Under the pieces are notes generated by a model that saw nothing but the letters and a program-made list of their open reading frames with translations, had not been told where the DNA came from and searched no databases. Positions 45,110 through 55,921 of a DNA stretch of 64,000 nucleotides are shown here, piece after piece. The position numbers and the translations under genes are program-made. The number at the start of each line of letters is the position of its first letter. Within the stretch, counting starts at the first letter, position 1. Source of the stretch: Aegilops tauschii subsp. strangulata (lineage: Eukaryota; Streptophyta; Magnoliopsida; Poales; Poaceae); assembly GCF_002575655.3 (NCBI RefSeq), contig NC_053036.3, forward strand, positions 154,170,627 through 154,234,626, in the 5' to 3' direction.

Positions 45110-45901
45110 CTATACTATAGTTGCTAAGTCAGTGAAGTTTAGTATGCGGCGGCGATTGATGGCATTGAGAATTCCTTCGTCCGCGCAATTGTTGCAGAAC
45201 GCTGATATCGCGTCCTTGTCGCGGCAATCTTTTACCTTGTCTTTGACAAGGAGGAATCTGGCCCAGAAGTGGTGGACCGTTTCCTGAGACTTTTGTTTTA
45301 TGCTCATGAGAGCGCTTATATATGGGTGGGCGGGTGGGATTAAATCCGAACCCTGACCCGATCGATTATCAGGAGTATGAAGACCTTCCAGACTTACCAG
45401 TCCGGGCTCCGGAGTATCTTCTGATTGTTTAGGCCCGCTGTCCAATTCTATGTTCGGAGGGCCGATCGAATCCTTTCGCTGGGGGGTATCCGGTTCTTCC
45501 TGATCGGCGATCCGAACATAGTTCGTTTTTGATATAGAAAGAGACTCGCCGTCCTGCTCCTCGACTACCGCTATCCGGTGGGTGACCGGTGGAGTTTTGA
45601 TTTCTCCTTGATCAGTTTTAGGCCCGATCCGATCGCAATCTGTGGCGATTCCCAAAGCGGCGATCCGATCTAGGAGCTCGTTCAAGGACGAAAACTCTGC
45701 CGGATCCATCTGCTTGGAGAGTTCGGAGTTGATGCGAAGGGGATTTTCGATGGCCCGAGAGGTCATCGTCGGCTCAATGGCCGAACGGGCAGTCATGGTA
45801 AAGCCGCCCAGCCGGAGGGTTTGGCCCGGGGCCAGTGCTCCTCCGGAGGTGATGTTGTCTTTAAGGACAAGGCGAGCTATCGATCCGATCGTCCACGTCA
45901 C
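45110..45901 (-). CDS. Fatima-like gag
   Basis: This 263-residue frame is directly downstream of the 5' LTR and primer-binding site on the minus strand. It has an Asp/Glu-rich leader, then HPYISALMSIKQKSQETVHH, FWARFLLVKDKVKDCRDKDA and NAINRRRILNFTDLATIV, the gag pattern of this family. Gag assembles the particle. The first Met (45901) is near the LTR border; a later Met may be the true start. The C-terminal end of gag lies beyond a frame break. Confidence 0.7.
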   Translation of the reverse strand: MTWTIGSIARLVLKDNITSGGALAPGQTLRLGGFTMTARSAIEPTMTSRAIENPLRINSELSKQMDPAEFSSLNELLDRIAALGIATDCDRIGPKTDQGEIKTPPVTHRIAVVEEQDGESLSISKTNYVRIADQEEPDTPQRKDSIGPPNIELDSGPKQSEDTPEPGLVSLEGLHTPDNRSGQGSDLIPPAHPYISALMSIKQKSQETVHHFWARFLLVKDKVKDCRDKDAISAFCNNCADEGILNAINRRRILNFTDLATIV

Positions 45902-45927
45902 AGTGGAACTCTCAATGAAAGCACCAA
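45902..45927 (-). other. Fatima-like primer-binding site region
   Basis: On the minus strand TTGGTGCTTTCATTGAGAG directly follows the 5' LTR end CCGACA, the position of the tRNA primer site. I did not assign the tRNA. Confidence 0.5.
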
Positions 45928-46380
45928 TGTCGGTGTCAAAACCGGCGGATCTCGGGTATGGGGTCCCGAACTGTGCGTCTAAGGTCGATGGTAATAGGAA
46001 ACAGGGGACACGATGTTTACCCTCTCTATGGAGGTAATACCCTCTTTCCTGCTTGATTGATCTTGATGAATATGAGTATTACAAGAGTTGATCTACCACG
46101 AGATCGTAATGGCTAAACCCTAGAAGTCTAGCCTGTATGACTATGGTAATGAGTATATCTCTTCCGGACTACACCCTCCGGTTTATATAGACATCGGGGG
46201 GATCTAGGGTTACATAGGAAGGAATCTTCATAGTTGATCGCCAAGCTTGCCTCCCACGCCAAGGAGAGTCCTATCCGGACACGGGTATAGTCTTCGTCCA
46301 TCGTGTCTTCACAGCCCATCAGTCTGGCCCATGGATAACATGCCGGACGCCCGAGAACCCCTTAGTCCAGGACTCCCTCA
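45928..46380 (-). repeat. Fatima-like 5' LTR
   Basis: This 453-bp repeat pairs with 17834-18312. It is 26 bp shorter, lacking the CAGGTTCGGGCC stretch and an AAGAGTCGATTAC-type stretch present in the partner. Confidence 0.8.
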
Positions 46381-46527
46381 CCCGCCTGCTCCGGCCAACA
46401 ATTTCTCGCCCATCACCGCCATGTCGCCGCCATCCCTGCTTCGGCTCACGTAGTCTGCAGTCACTCTCGCGATGCCGCCACGCTGCCAAGCACGAGAGCA
46501 GCTGGTGGAGCCGCGTCTATGCACGCA

Positions 46528-47992
46528 TGATAACCCACAAGTATAGGGGATCAATTGTAGCCTCTTTCGATAAGTAAGAGTGTCGAACCCAACGAGGAGC
46601 TAAAGGTAGAATAAATATTCCCTCAAGTTCTATCGACCACCGATACAACTCTATGCACGCTTAATGTTCGCTTTACCTACGACAAGTAAAAAACTAGAAG
46701 TACTTTGTAGGTGTTGTTGGATAGGTTTGCAAGAATATAAAGAGCACGTAAATAAAAAGTAGGGGCTGTTTAGATAAAGACACGACTAAATTAGTTTTAG
46801 TAAAGAGCTTTTTGTCACGAGAAAGTTATTTGTCCCTAGGCAACCGATAACTAGACCGGTAATCATTATTGCAATTTTATTTGAGGGAGAGGCATAAGCT
46901 ACAATACTTTCTCTACTTGGATCATATGCACTTATGATTGGAACTCTAGCAAGCATCCGCAACTACTAAAGATCATTAAGGTAAAACCCAACCATAGCAT
47001 TAAAGTATCAAGTCGTCTTTATCTCATACGCAAACAGCCTACTTACTTGGGTCTGTGCTTCTGTCACTCACGCCACCCACCATAAGCAAATCATGAACAT
47101 ATTGCAAACCCTACAGCGGGAATCCCTCACGCTTGCGCGACACGGAGAGCACCATAGGACAGCACCAACAATAAAACATGCAACTCAAACCAATCTTGAT
47201 CATCAAATAACCCATAGGACAAAACGGATCTACTCAAACATCATAGGATAGCCATACATCATTGGGAAATAATATATAGCGTTGAGCACCATGTCTAAGT
47301 AGAGATTACAGCGGGTAAGAGAGAGGTTACAACGCTGCATAGAGGGGGGAGAGTTGGTGATGATGGCGGTGAAGTTGTCGGTGAAGATTGCAGTGTTGAT
47401 GATGGCTCCGGCGATGTTCCGGCGCCGCCGGAAGAGCGGGGGAGAGGGCCCCCCTTCTTCTTCTTCTTCCTTGACCTCCTCCCTAGATGGGAGAAGGGTT
47501 TCCCCTCTGGTCCATGGTCTCCATGGAGTGGGAGGGGCGAGAGCCCCTCCGAGATTGGATCTGTCTCTCTGTCTCTCTCTATTTCTGCGTTCTCTATTCT
47601 GCCCTGGCACCGTTTCTTTTATATCCGGAGATCCGTAACTCCGATTGGGTTGAATCTTTCGTCCAGATTTTTCTCATAAAATTAGCTTTCTTGCGTCCCC
47701 TGGGGCGCGCCCCCTGCCTCGTGGCCCCCTGGGGCACCGTCTCGCGTTGATTTTACTTCCCAAAAATCTTAAATATTCCAAAATAATTCTCCGTCCGTTT
47801 TTACCCCGTTTGGACTCCGTTTGATATTGGGTTTCTGCGAAACATAAACATGCAACAAACAGGAACTGGCACTGGGCACTGGATCAATATGTTAGTCCCA
47901 AAAATAGTATAAAAAGTTGCCAAAAGTATATGATAGTTGTAGAATATTGGCATGGAATAATCAAAAATTATAGATACGACGGAGACGTATCA
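46528..47992 (-). repeat. 3' LTR of the pol-less element
   Basis: This 1465-bp repeat pairs with 52457-53967. Confidence 0.9.
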
Positions 47993-50900
47993 GCATCCCC
48001 AAGCTTAATTCCTGCTCGTCCTCGAGTAGGTAAATGATAAAAAAGTTAATTTTTGATGTGGAATGCTACCTAGCATAATCTTGATCATGTATCTAATCAT
48101 GGCATGAATATTAAGATACGAGTGATTCAAAGCAATAGTCTATCATTTGACATAAAAACAATAATACTTCAAGCCTACTAATAAAGCAATCATGTCTTTC
48201 CAAAATAACAAGGCCAAAGAAAGTTATCCCTACAAAATCATATAGTCTGGCTATGCTCCATCTTCACCACACAAAATATTCACATCATGCACAACCCAGA
48301 TGACAAGCCAAGCAATTGGTTCATACTTTTTAGCGCGCTTTAGCTTTTTCAACCCTCACGCAATACATGAGCGCAAGCCATGGATATAGCAATATATGTG
48401 GAATAGAACATGATGATGGGGGTTATGTGGAGATGACAAAAAAGGAGAAAGTCTCACATCGACGCGGCTAATCAACGGGCTATGGAGATGCCCATCAATT
48501 GATGTCAATGTGAGGAGTAGGGATTGCCATGCAACGGATGCACTAAGAGCAATAAGTATATGAAAGCTCAAATTGAAACTAAGTGGGTGTGCATCCAACT
48601 TGCTTGCTCATGAAAACCTAGGGCATTTGAGGAAGCCCATCATTGGAATATACAAGCCAAGTTCTATAATGAAAATTCCCACTAGTATATGAAAGAGATA
48701 ACTCAAGAGACTCTCTATATGAAGACCATGGTGCTACTTTGAAGCACAAGTGTGGTAAAAGGATAGTAACATTGCCCCTTCTCTCTTTTTCTCTCATTTT
48801 TTTTGTTTTTTTTCCTTTTTTTCCTTTTTTTGGGTCTTCTCTTTTTTTGGCCTTTCTCTCTTTTTTTTGATGGGGCAATGCTCTAATAATGATGATCATC
48901 ACACTTCTATTTACTTACAACTCAATATTACAACTCGATACTAGAACAAAGATATGACTCTATATGAATGCCTCCGGCGGTGTACCGGGATGTGCAATGA
49001 TCTAGCGTAACAATGACATCAAAAAACGGACAAGCCATGAAAACATCATGCTAGCTATCTTACGATCATGCAAAGCAATATGACAGTAAATGCTCAAGTC
49101 ATGTATATGATGATGATGGAAGTTGCATGGCAATATATCTCGGAATGGCTATGGAAATGCCATGATAGGTAGGTATGGTGGCTGTTTTGAGGAAGATATA
49201 ATGAGGCTTAAGTGTGATAGAGCGTATCGTATCACGGGGTTTGGATGCACCGGCGAAGTTTGCACCAACTCTCGAGGTGAGAAAGGGCAATGCACGGTAC
49301 CGAAGAGGCTAGCAATGATGGAAGGGTGAGAGTGCGTATAATCCATGGACTCACATTAGTCATAAAGAACTCATATACTTATTGCAAAAGTTGATTAGCC
49401 CTTGAAGCAAAGTACTACTACGCATGCCCCTAGGGGGATAGATTGTTAGGAAAAGACCATCGCTCGTCCCCGACCACCACTCATAAGGAAGACAATCAAT
49501 AAATAAATCATGCTCCGACTTCGTTACATAACGGTTCAGCATACGTGCATGCTACGGGAATCACAAACCTCAACACAAGTATTTCTACAATCCACAACTA
49601 CCCACTAGCATGACTCTAATATCACCATCTTTATATCGCAAAACTATTGCAAGGTATCAAACATATCATATTCAGCGATCTACAAGTTTTATGTAGGATT
49701 TTATGACTAACCATGCGAATGACCAATTCTTGTCATCTCTCTAAATAGATATAAGTGAAGAAAGAGAGTTTAATTCTTTCTACAAAAGATATGCCCATGC
49801 TCTAACAAATATAAGTGAAGAAAAAGAGCATTCTACAAATGGCGGTTGTCTAAGTGAAGAGAAACAGGCAATCGAAACTTCAAATGATATAAGTGAAGCA
49901 CATGAAGCATTCTATAAAGCCATACTCAAAAGATATAAGTGAAGTGCAAAGAGAATTCTATAAATCAACCAAGGACCATCTCATACCAGCATGGTGCATA
50001 AAATAAAAATGAAAACTAAATGCAAAAGACGCTCCAAGATTGCACATATCGCATGAACGAAATGAATCCGAAAACATACCGATACTTGTTGAAGAAAGAG
50101 GGGATGCCTTCCGGGGCATCCCCAAGCTTAGAAGCTTGAGTCTCCTTGAATATTTACTTGGGGTGCCTTGTGCATCCCCAAGCTTGAGCTCTTGCCTCTC
50201 TTCCTTCTTCTCACATCGAGACCTTCTCAATCATCGAACACTTCATCCACACAAAAGTTCAACAGAAAACTCGGTAAGATCCGTTAGTATAATAAAGCAA
50301 ATCACTACTCTAAGTACTGTTCCAAACCAATTCATATTTTGTTTTTGCATTGTGTCTACTGTAATATAACTTTTCCATGGCTTAATCCACTGATATAAAT
50401 TGATAGTTTCATCAAAACAAGCAAACTATGCATCAAAAACAGAATCTGTCTAAAACAGAACAGTCTGTAATAATCTGAACATTCACCATACTTATGATAC
50501 TTTAAAAATTCTGCAAAAGTTAGGAAAAATAAATAATTTGTATAGAAAGACAGTGCAAAAAGAATCATAACCATTTGACGTTATAGTAAAAAATGTAAAA
50601 TCACGCACTACAGCCAAAGTTTCCGTCCTACACCGTACAAACCAACAAGCATTGTAAACATCCTAAAGGCAAACCTTGGCACATTATTTTTATAATACAA
50701 TGGAATTGTACAAGGGGATAATTATTTTTTTTGAAAAGTTTCTGTAATCAAGATTCACAAATTTTTCCGTGAGCATGAACAAAGTTCAAGGCTAGCTCCC
50801 ACTTTAACAATGCTCGTCTTTCTCACTTTCGCTTTTCTTTTTGAAAAGTTTCGTGTTCCCCTCTTTATTTTGTTTGTTTTTAAACTATATGAAAGCACTC

Positions 50901-51009
50901 AACAGAAATAAATGACTCTCTAAAACTTCCGGGTTGTCTCCCTGGTAGCGCTTTCTTTAAAGCCATTAAGCTAGGCATATAGTCCTCAAGTAATGGATCC
51001 ACCCAGATC
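47993..51009. other. Interior of the pol-less element, non-coding
   Basis: This is AT-rich DNA with a T-run mosaic (48797-48870) and repeated ATAAGTGAAG phrases at 49750-49940. CCCCAAGCTT occurs at 47999 (polypurine-tract side) and again near 50120 and 50180. No recognisable coding frame. Confidence 0.6.
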
Positions 51010-51750
51010 TCAAGGTATATCAAAGCCAATTTTAATTAACAATGATTTAGAATTTAGTAGTGAGCACAAAGCAACATATATCAAGCAATAAAAAAGTCTA
51101 ACTCTCTTCCTATGCATCGGCATGTCATAAAAGAACAATTCATGCACACCTAGTAAAGGCCAATGCATAGTATAAGCAGTTTCTTGCAATTTTATCATAT
51201 TGGAAACATAGAGAGGTGGAGATATAGTTCCTCTCTCATAATAATTGCAAGTAGGAGCAGCAAGCACATGCATATTATATCTATCAAAATCATCATGTGC
51301 AATGGTAAAACGCAACCCATCAATATAATCCTTGATAAGTGCAAACTTCTCCGATGTAGTGTAGTCGGGAAAATTCAAAAAGATAATAGGACTATCATGT
51401 GTGGGTGCAATAGCAACAATTTCATGTTTAACATAAGGAACTATAGCAAGTTCATCTCCATAAGCATAATTCATATTGGCATCTTGGCCACAAGCATAGC
51501 AAGCATCAAGTTCATCAAAAAGGGATATTTCAAGAGAATCAACGGGATCATAACAATCATCATAGCAATCATCCTTAGATAAGCACGAATGGAATTTAAA
51601 CAATGTATGAGTTGAAGAGTTACTCTCATTAGAAGGTGGGCACGGGTAGCTAATCCGCTCTTCCTCCTTTTGTTCTTCGCTCTCCTCATCATCTTTTTCA
51701 TCCAATGAGCTCACAGTTTCATCAATTTCTTCTTCCATAGACTCCTGCAA
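51010..51750 (-). CDS. Unknown ORF of the pol-less element, acidic
   Basis: This is a 246-residue open frame. It begins with a very acidic Glu/Asp stretch (EEEIDETVSSLDEKDDEE), then a Cys/Asp/Tyr-rich part (SKDDCYDDCYDP, ACYACGQDANMNYAYGDE), a region with LNFPDYTTSEKFALIKDYID, and a hydrophobic C-terminus (LFYCLIYVALCSLLNSKSL). No family was recognised. It lies in the gag or ORF position of the element, on the coding strand. It may be a diverged internal protein or a captured host sequence. Confidence 0.45.
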   Translation of the reverse strand: MQESMEEEIDETVSSLDEKDDEESEEQKEEERISYPCPPSNESNSSTHTLFKFHSCLSKDDCYDDCYDPVDSLEISLFDELDACYACGQDANMNYAYGDELAIVPYVKHEIVAIAPTHDSPIIFLNFPDYTTSEKFALIKDYIDGLRFTIAHDDFDRYNMHVLAAPTCNYYERGTISPPLYVSNMIKLQETAYTMHWPLLGVHELFFYDMPMHRKRVRLFYCLIYVALCSLLNSKSLLIKIGFDIP

Positions 51751-51852
51751 AATATTAGTCTCTTCTTGGACAGCGGAGTAGTCCTCAATATATGGTTCAA
51801 CATAGGCATTAGAAGCATAATTATCATAGCAATATTTAAGTATGGCAAAATT

Positions 51853-52332
51853 TTAAGATTTGTAAAGAGTAGCACCATACTTTTCAATCAAAGAAGCAAT
51901 TTCGTAAGCACCCTTAAAAGCAACAAATTCTTTAATTTGTTGAACATCATAGTAACTATGAACACCTTTAGCATACGAAGATATGATTCCATTATCACTA
52001 AACTCACATTGGTAGGGAAGGTGTTTCTTAGGGTTTTCAGAACAACAAGTAAAATCATATATTTCACATAAATTCCAAGCATAGCATTGCAAACGATGAA
52101 TTTGACCCAGTAAAAGTTTCCCTTTTTCAGATATGCGGTGTCGCACATAACAAGCATGCTCATCTAAAGATTTGCCCTCAACTAAGCTAGTTGGGGTTTC
52201 GGCACGAGCACATAGGGATCGAAGATGATCCAAGTAATAAGCTTCAGGAGTGTGATAGATTTTGAGTGGTTCTTCAACCATTGGTTCAGTAGGTACAACT
52301 ATTTTTTTTGGTATTTTGCGTTTCCTACCCAT
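51853..52332 (-). CDS. Unknown basic ORF just inside the 5' LTR of the pol-less element
   Basis: This 159-residue frame starts MGRKRKIPKKIVVPTEP about 100 bases inside the primer-binding site, the position where gag starts in full elements. It contains HTPEAYYLDHLRSLCARAET, a Cys-rich stretch (YAWNLCEIYDFTCCSEN), and VHSYYDVQQIKEFVAFKGAY. No gag core or domain was recognised. The frame and start context argue that it is real; the function is unknown. It might be a non-autonomous element protein. Confidence 0.45.
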   Translation of the reverse strand: MGRKRKIPKKIVVPTEPMVEEPLKIYHTPEAYYLDHLRSLCARAETPTSLVEGKSLDEHACYVRHRISEKGKLLLGQIHRLQCYAWNLCEIYDFTCCSENPKKHLPYQCEFSDNGIISSYAKGVHSYYDVQQIKEFVAFKGAYEIASLIEKYGATLYKS

Positions 52333-52456
52333 AACTAAAGATAGAGAACAACTTAGAACAGCAAATAAATATTACTTAGTGATAAATCAAACAAGCACAC
52401 ATGAGAATATTCACCCCACGCTATTGCTCCCCGGCAACGGCGCCAGAAAAAGGTCT

Positions 52457-53967
52457 TGATAACCCACAAGTATAGGGGATCAATTGTAGCCTCTTTCGAT
52501 AAGTAAGAGTGTCGAACCCAACGAGGAGCTAAAGGTAGAACAAATATTCCCTCAAGTTCTATCGACCACCGATACAACTCTACGCACGCTTAACGTTCGC
52601 TTTACCTAGAACAAGTAAAAAACAAGAAGTACTTTGTAGGTGTTGTTGGATAGGTTTGCAAGAATATAAAGAGCACGTAAATAAAAAGTAGGGGCTGTTT
52701 AGATAAAGACACGACTAAGTTAGTTTTAGTAAAGAGCTTTTTGTCACGAGAAAGTTATTTGTCCCTAGGCAATCGATAACTAGACCAGTAATCATTATTG
52801 GAATTTTATTTGAGGGAGAGGCATAATCTAACATACTTTCTCTACATGGATCATATGCACTTATGATTGGAACTCTAGCAAGCATCCGCAACTACTAAAG
52901 ATCATTAAGGTAAAACCCAACCATAGCATTAAAGTATCAAGTCCTCTTTATCCCTCACGCAAACAACCTACTTACTCGAGTCTGTGCTTCTGTCACTCAA
53001 GCCACCCTCCATAAGCAAATCATGAACATATTGAAAACCCTACAGCGGGAATCCCTCACGCTTCCGTGACATGAAGAGCACCATAGGACAGCACCAATTA
53101 TAAAACATTCAACTCAAACCAATCTTGATCATCAAATAACCCATAGGACAAAACAGATCTACTCAAACATCATAGGATAGCCATACATCATTGGGAAATA
53201 ATATATAGCGTTGAGCACCATGTTTAAGTAGAGATTACAGCGGGTAAGAGAGAGGTTACACCGCTGCATAGAGGGGGGAGAGTTGGTGATGATGGCGGTG
53301 AAGTTGTTGGTGAAGATTGCGGTGATGATGATGGCTCCGGCGATGTTCCGGCGCCACCGGAAGAGAGGGGAGAGGGCCCCCCTTCTTCTTCTTCTTATTC
53401 TTCTTCCTTGACCTCCTCCCTAGATGGGAGAAGGGTTTCTCCTCTGGTCCATGGTTCCATGGCGTGGGAGGGGTGAGAGCCCCTCCGAGATTGGATCTGT
53501 CTCTTTGTCTCTCTCTGTTTCTGCATTCTCTATTCTGCCCTGGCACCGTTTCTTTTATATCCGGAGATCCGTAACTTCGATTGGGTTGAATCTTTCGCCC
53601 AGATTTTTCTCATAAAATTAGCTTTCTTGCGGCAAAAGAAGAGCATCAACCACATTACGGGGTTCCCACGATGGTCGAGGGCGCGCCCCCGCCTCGTGGC
53701 CCCCTCGGGCACCGTCTGGCGTTGATTTTACTTCCCAAAAATCATAAATATTCCAAAATAATTCTCCGTCCATTTTTATCCCGTTTGGACTCCGTTTGAT
53801 ATTGGGTTTCTACGAAACATAAACATGCAACAAACAGGAACTGGCACTGGGCACTGGATCAATATGTTAGTCCCAAAAATAGTATAAAAAGTTGCCAAAA
53901 GTATATGAAAGTTGTAGAATATTGGCATGGAACAATCAAAAATTATAGATACGACGGAGACATATCA
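52457..53967 (-). repeat. 5' LTR of the pol-less element
   Basis: This 1511-bp repeat pairs with 46528-47992. It has an extra segment at about 53630-53680 (after TTGCGGCAAAAG) that is missing from its partner. Confidence 0.9.
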
Positions 53968-54209
53968 ACGCAGCGTATGAAGAGGAGGACGAGTGCGCGC
54001 TCCAACACGCCGACGAGGAGGAACTAGCGTGCCATTGTCGTCTTCGCCCGCACGGAGGAAGCGTGCATGGTGGCTGTCACGGCGGAAGCCGGTCGCGCGC
54101 GCGTCGAGCCCGCAAACCGGGTGCGGACGCGGAATCTACCTTCGAGACCTTGAATGCCATGTGGATCCTGCAATCTGAAGGAGCAATTTGGTTCAGTCGA
54201 CTCTTGTGA

Positions 54210-54790
54210 GTCGTTTGATGCAACATGGATGGCTAGAAGGGCTTCTTCAACCTCCGAAATTGATGCACGGTTCATCTTCTCAGCCCGCCACATGCCTAAC
54301 CGCCTGCCACCGCCGCTGCGCCCTCCCCTGAACTGCTTGCCACCGCCATGCTCCCCCCACTCCCACCATCCGTTTAACCCCGGGCATGATCCATTTTTTT
54401 CCGACGAACTGCAATCCACACCCAACACTCATAAGATAGATCATGGGCACCCTGCCACCCTAATATAAATACTGGGGTAGCTTCTCTGTCGTCTTCTTCC
54501 TTCGCTCCGTCGAACTTCTTTCACAAATCGACTGACCCAAATTATACTACTAGTACGAACGTATTAAGTACAGTAGGAACACGAAGATACGAGCAATAGT
54601 ACCAACGGCAAGAAGAACAGTAGTAAGACATAGTACTAGTACTACTGTACGTACTAAAGAGTTCAAATAACGAGAAAGAACATAAACATAGTTCTGCTGG
54701 GGCCTCAACACAACACACCCTTGAAAATAAACTAAGCAACTAGTCTGCTTGACACTGCAGTAGAACCAGCATGAGCGATGGCACTGCCAC
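54210..54790. other. Promoter-like intergenic DNA between pseudogenes
   Basis: TATAAATACTGGGG near 54465 looks like a plus-strand TATA box and leader (CTTCTTCCTTCGCTCCG). It is followed at 54525 by AAATCGACTGACCCAA, also found at 8731. No gene follows in that orientation. Frames on the minus strand (54024-54428) are open but unrecognised. Confidence 0.35.
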
Positions 54791-55513
54791 CTACTCGGAG
54801 TCCGAGTCCACGTCCTCGACTTCGTCCTCGTCCCTCTTCCTCTTCCTCTTCGCTGACGCTTCTTTGCTTGAACCGTACACTGGGCTCTGCTTCTTCATCC
54901 AACCCTTGTAGATATTTAAACAAAGGTAGCCATCCATTGCTGCGTACAGGATGTGATCTTCATCTAATGTCTTCGACTCCCATGCATGATGAAACTAGTG
55001 CCGAGGTTTCTTCAGTTTAGCGTACAAAGGATCAATCATGGTTGCTGCCACGGTCAGCATTGAAGGCTGAGAGGAGGACACCAGGCTTGCCTTCTGGAGA
55101 TCGAAGGGCTGGCCTACAATGAGGCCTATCCGACCCAGGACATCCCTGTCGTTCCTAAAGTCTACAGTAACAAATTTCACTCTTTCGTCCTTGAGGAAGT
55201 TCTTAAAATCCTAGCACTCAACATCGGTATGGCATATGTGGTAGACCAAGCACACGTTATGTATGCAAACCTAGATCACGGCGGGCTTCTTCTTCTCTGC
55301 CTCCTTTAGAATCTTCTCTCTTTGCAGGACTATGGTGTACACAACATCTAGCCCAGCGACCCACTCATCCGTTGAACTGTTGAACATGTGTAGGAAGCGA
55401 GCAAGGCATGCTTTCACCGTCGCGGATCCACGTGTGTATATGACGATGAACTCATCGCCGGTGATGGCTGTAACCTGGTTCTCAGCGGCGACCATGGAGA
55501 TTTGGGAGGCCAT
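54791..55513 (-). pseudogene. DnaQ-like 3'-5' exonuclease (DEDDy type), three TAG stops
   Basis: The single frame MASQISMVAA... of 240 codons ends EVEDVDSDSE with TAG at 54791. It resembles plant 3'-5' exonuclease domain proteins (RNase D/Werner exonuclease group). Motif I is WVAGLDVVYT: Asp 56 is there, but the partner Glu expected at 58 is Val (GTG). Motif II (VTVDFRNDRDVLG) and motif III (YAAMDGYLCLNIY, with Tyr-x3-Asp) are recognisable. Stops TAG at 55271-55273, 55211-55213 and 54995-54997 all keep the same frame, and each fits a CAG-to-TAG change. The C-terminus is a basic then acidic tail. These enzymes degrade nucleic acid 3' ends; this copy cannot. Confidence 0.75.
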
Positions 55514-55921
55514 GGATTTTGGAGGAGGGTTAGGAGAAGTTGAACTGGTGTAATGTGAAAGGACACGATGACTGGGAGCGAACTGTTGTAAGGTACTGTA
55601 CTAGTAGAAGACGGGGACGAGTAGGGCATGCGAACGGCGTGGGGTTGCTGGCTTGCCAGGTGGACAAACGGCTGCAAGCCCCCAAAGAGTTCTTGAGAAC
55701 TATGCGGGACCCACTAGATGTCATGTCTACTAGACCCATATCGTAGGCCTGACGGTATAGCTTCTGCCTGTTCGCACGCCATGCCGGCGCATGGGTAACT
55801 TCACTTAATTCCGTCAACCATCGCGCCTCCCACGACCTTCGCCTCCCTCGCGCGGTTGCGCCCTTTGAGACTTCGACCAGCTATAAATGAGCAGTTTTTT
55901 GCCTACTCCGCATGCATGATA
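55514..55921. other. Upstream region of the exonuclease pseudogene
   Basis: This would be the pseudogene's promoter side. A CTATAAATGAG motif on the plus strand at 55881 has no clear gene behind it. No other feature seen. Confidence 0.35.

Larger units (their letters stand above)
17834..46380 (-). mobile_element. Fatima-like Ty3/gypsy (Tat-lineage) retrotransposon, nested host
   Basis: The terminal repeats begin TGTCGGTGTCAAAAC and end CTCCCTCA on the plus strand. Reading is on the minus strand, with the 5' LTR at right (45928-46380) and the 3' LTR at left (17834-18312). TSDs are CCTGC (17829-17833) and CCCGC (46381-46385), with one mismatch. Two younger elements are inserted, at 22556-32608 and 36250-44722; without them and their duplications the element is about 10.0 kb. 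Order on the minus strand is gag, protease, RT, RNase H, integrase, then an antisense ORF before the 3' LTR. An ORF antisense to gag-pol in that position is known in Tat-lineage elements. The name Fatima rests on recalled terminal sequence and is tentative. Confidence 0.75.
46528..53967 (-). mobile_element. Non-autonomous LTR element of Athila-like type (large, pol-less)
   Basis: LTRs are 46528-47992 and 52457-53967. They start TGATAACCCACAAGTATAGG and end (C)GTATCA or CATATCA. A perfect 5-bp TSD ACGCA flanks it (46523-46527 and 53968-53972). Next to the 5' LTR, on the minus strand, TGGCGCCGTTGCCGGGGA matches plant tRNA-Asp, and the polypurine tract (GCTTGGGGATGC) adjoins the 3' LTR at left. 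The internal region is about 4.46 kb with no RT, RNase H, integrase or gag core, so it must depend on proteins from another element (LARD-like). Two unknown ORFs remain. In the first about 190 bp of the LTRs I count six differences. Confidence 0.9.
17799..54209 (+). pseudogene. Short host ORF split by two LTR retrotransposons
   Basis: Three segments, 17799-17833, 46386-46527 and 53973-54209, line up as one uninterrupted frame of 137 codons plus TGA when both inserted elements and one copy of each TSD are ignored. There is no stop across either junction. The predicted protein is Ala/His/Arg-rich at the start, has an acidic EEEDE patch after the second junction and ends WFSRLL. No domain was recognised. 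The open frame on both sides supports the two TSD assignments (CCTGC/CCCGC and ACGCA). Antisense frames also exist in the third segment (54024-54428), so the coding strand is not certain. The gene as it stands is destroyed. Confidence 0.4.

Noticed and set aside
54024..54428. Minus-strand ORF of 134 codons
   Set aside because: Overlaps the third segment of the interrupted host ORF; no domain. Neither strand is proven, but the plus frame is supported by the open junctions.
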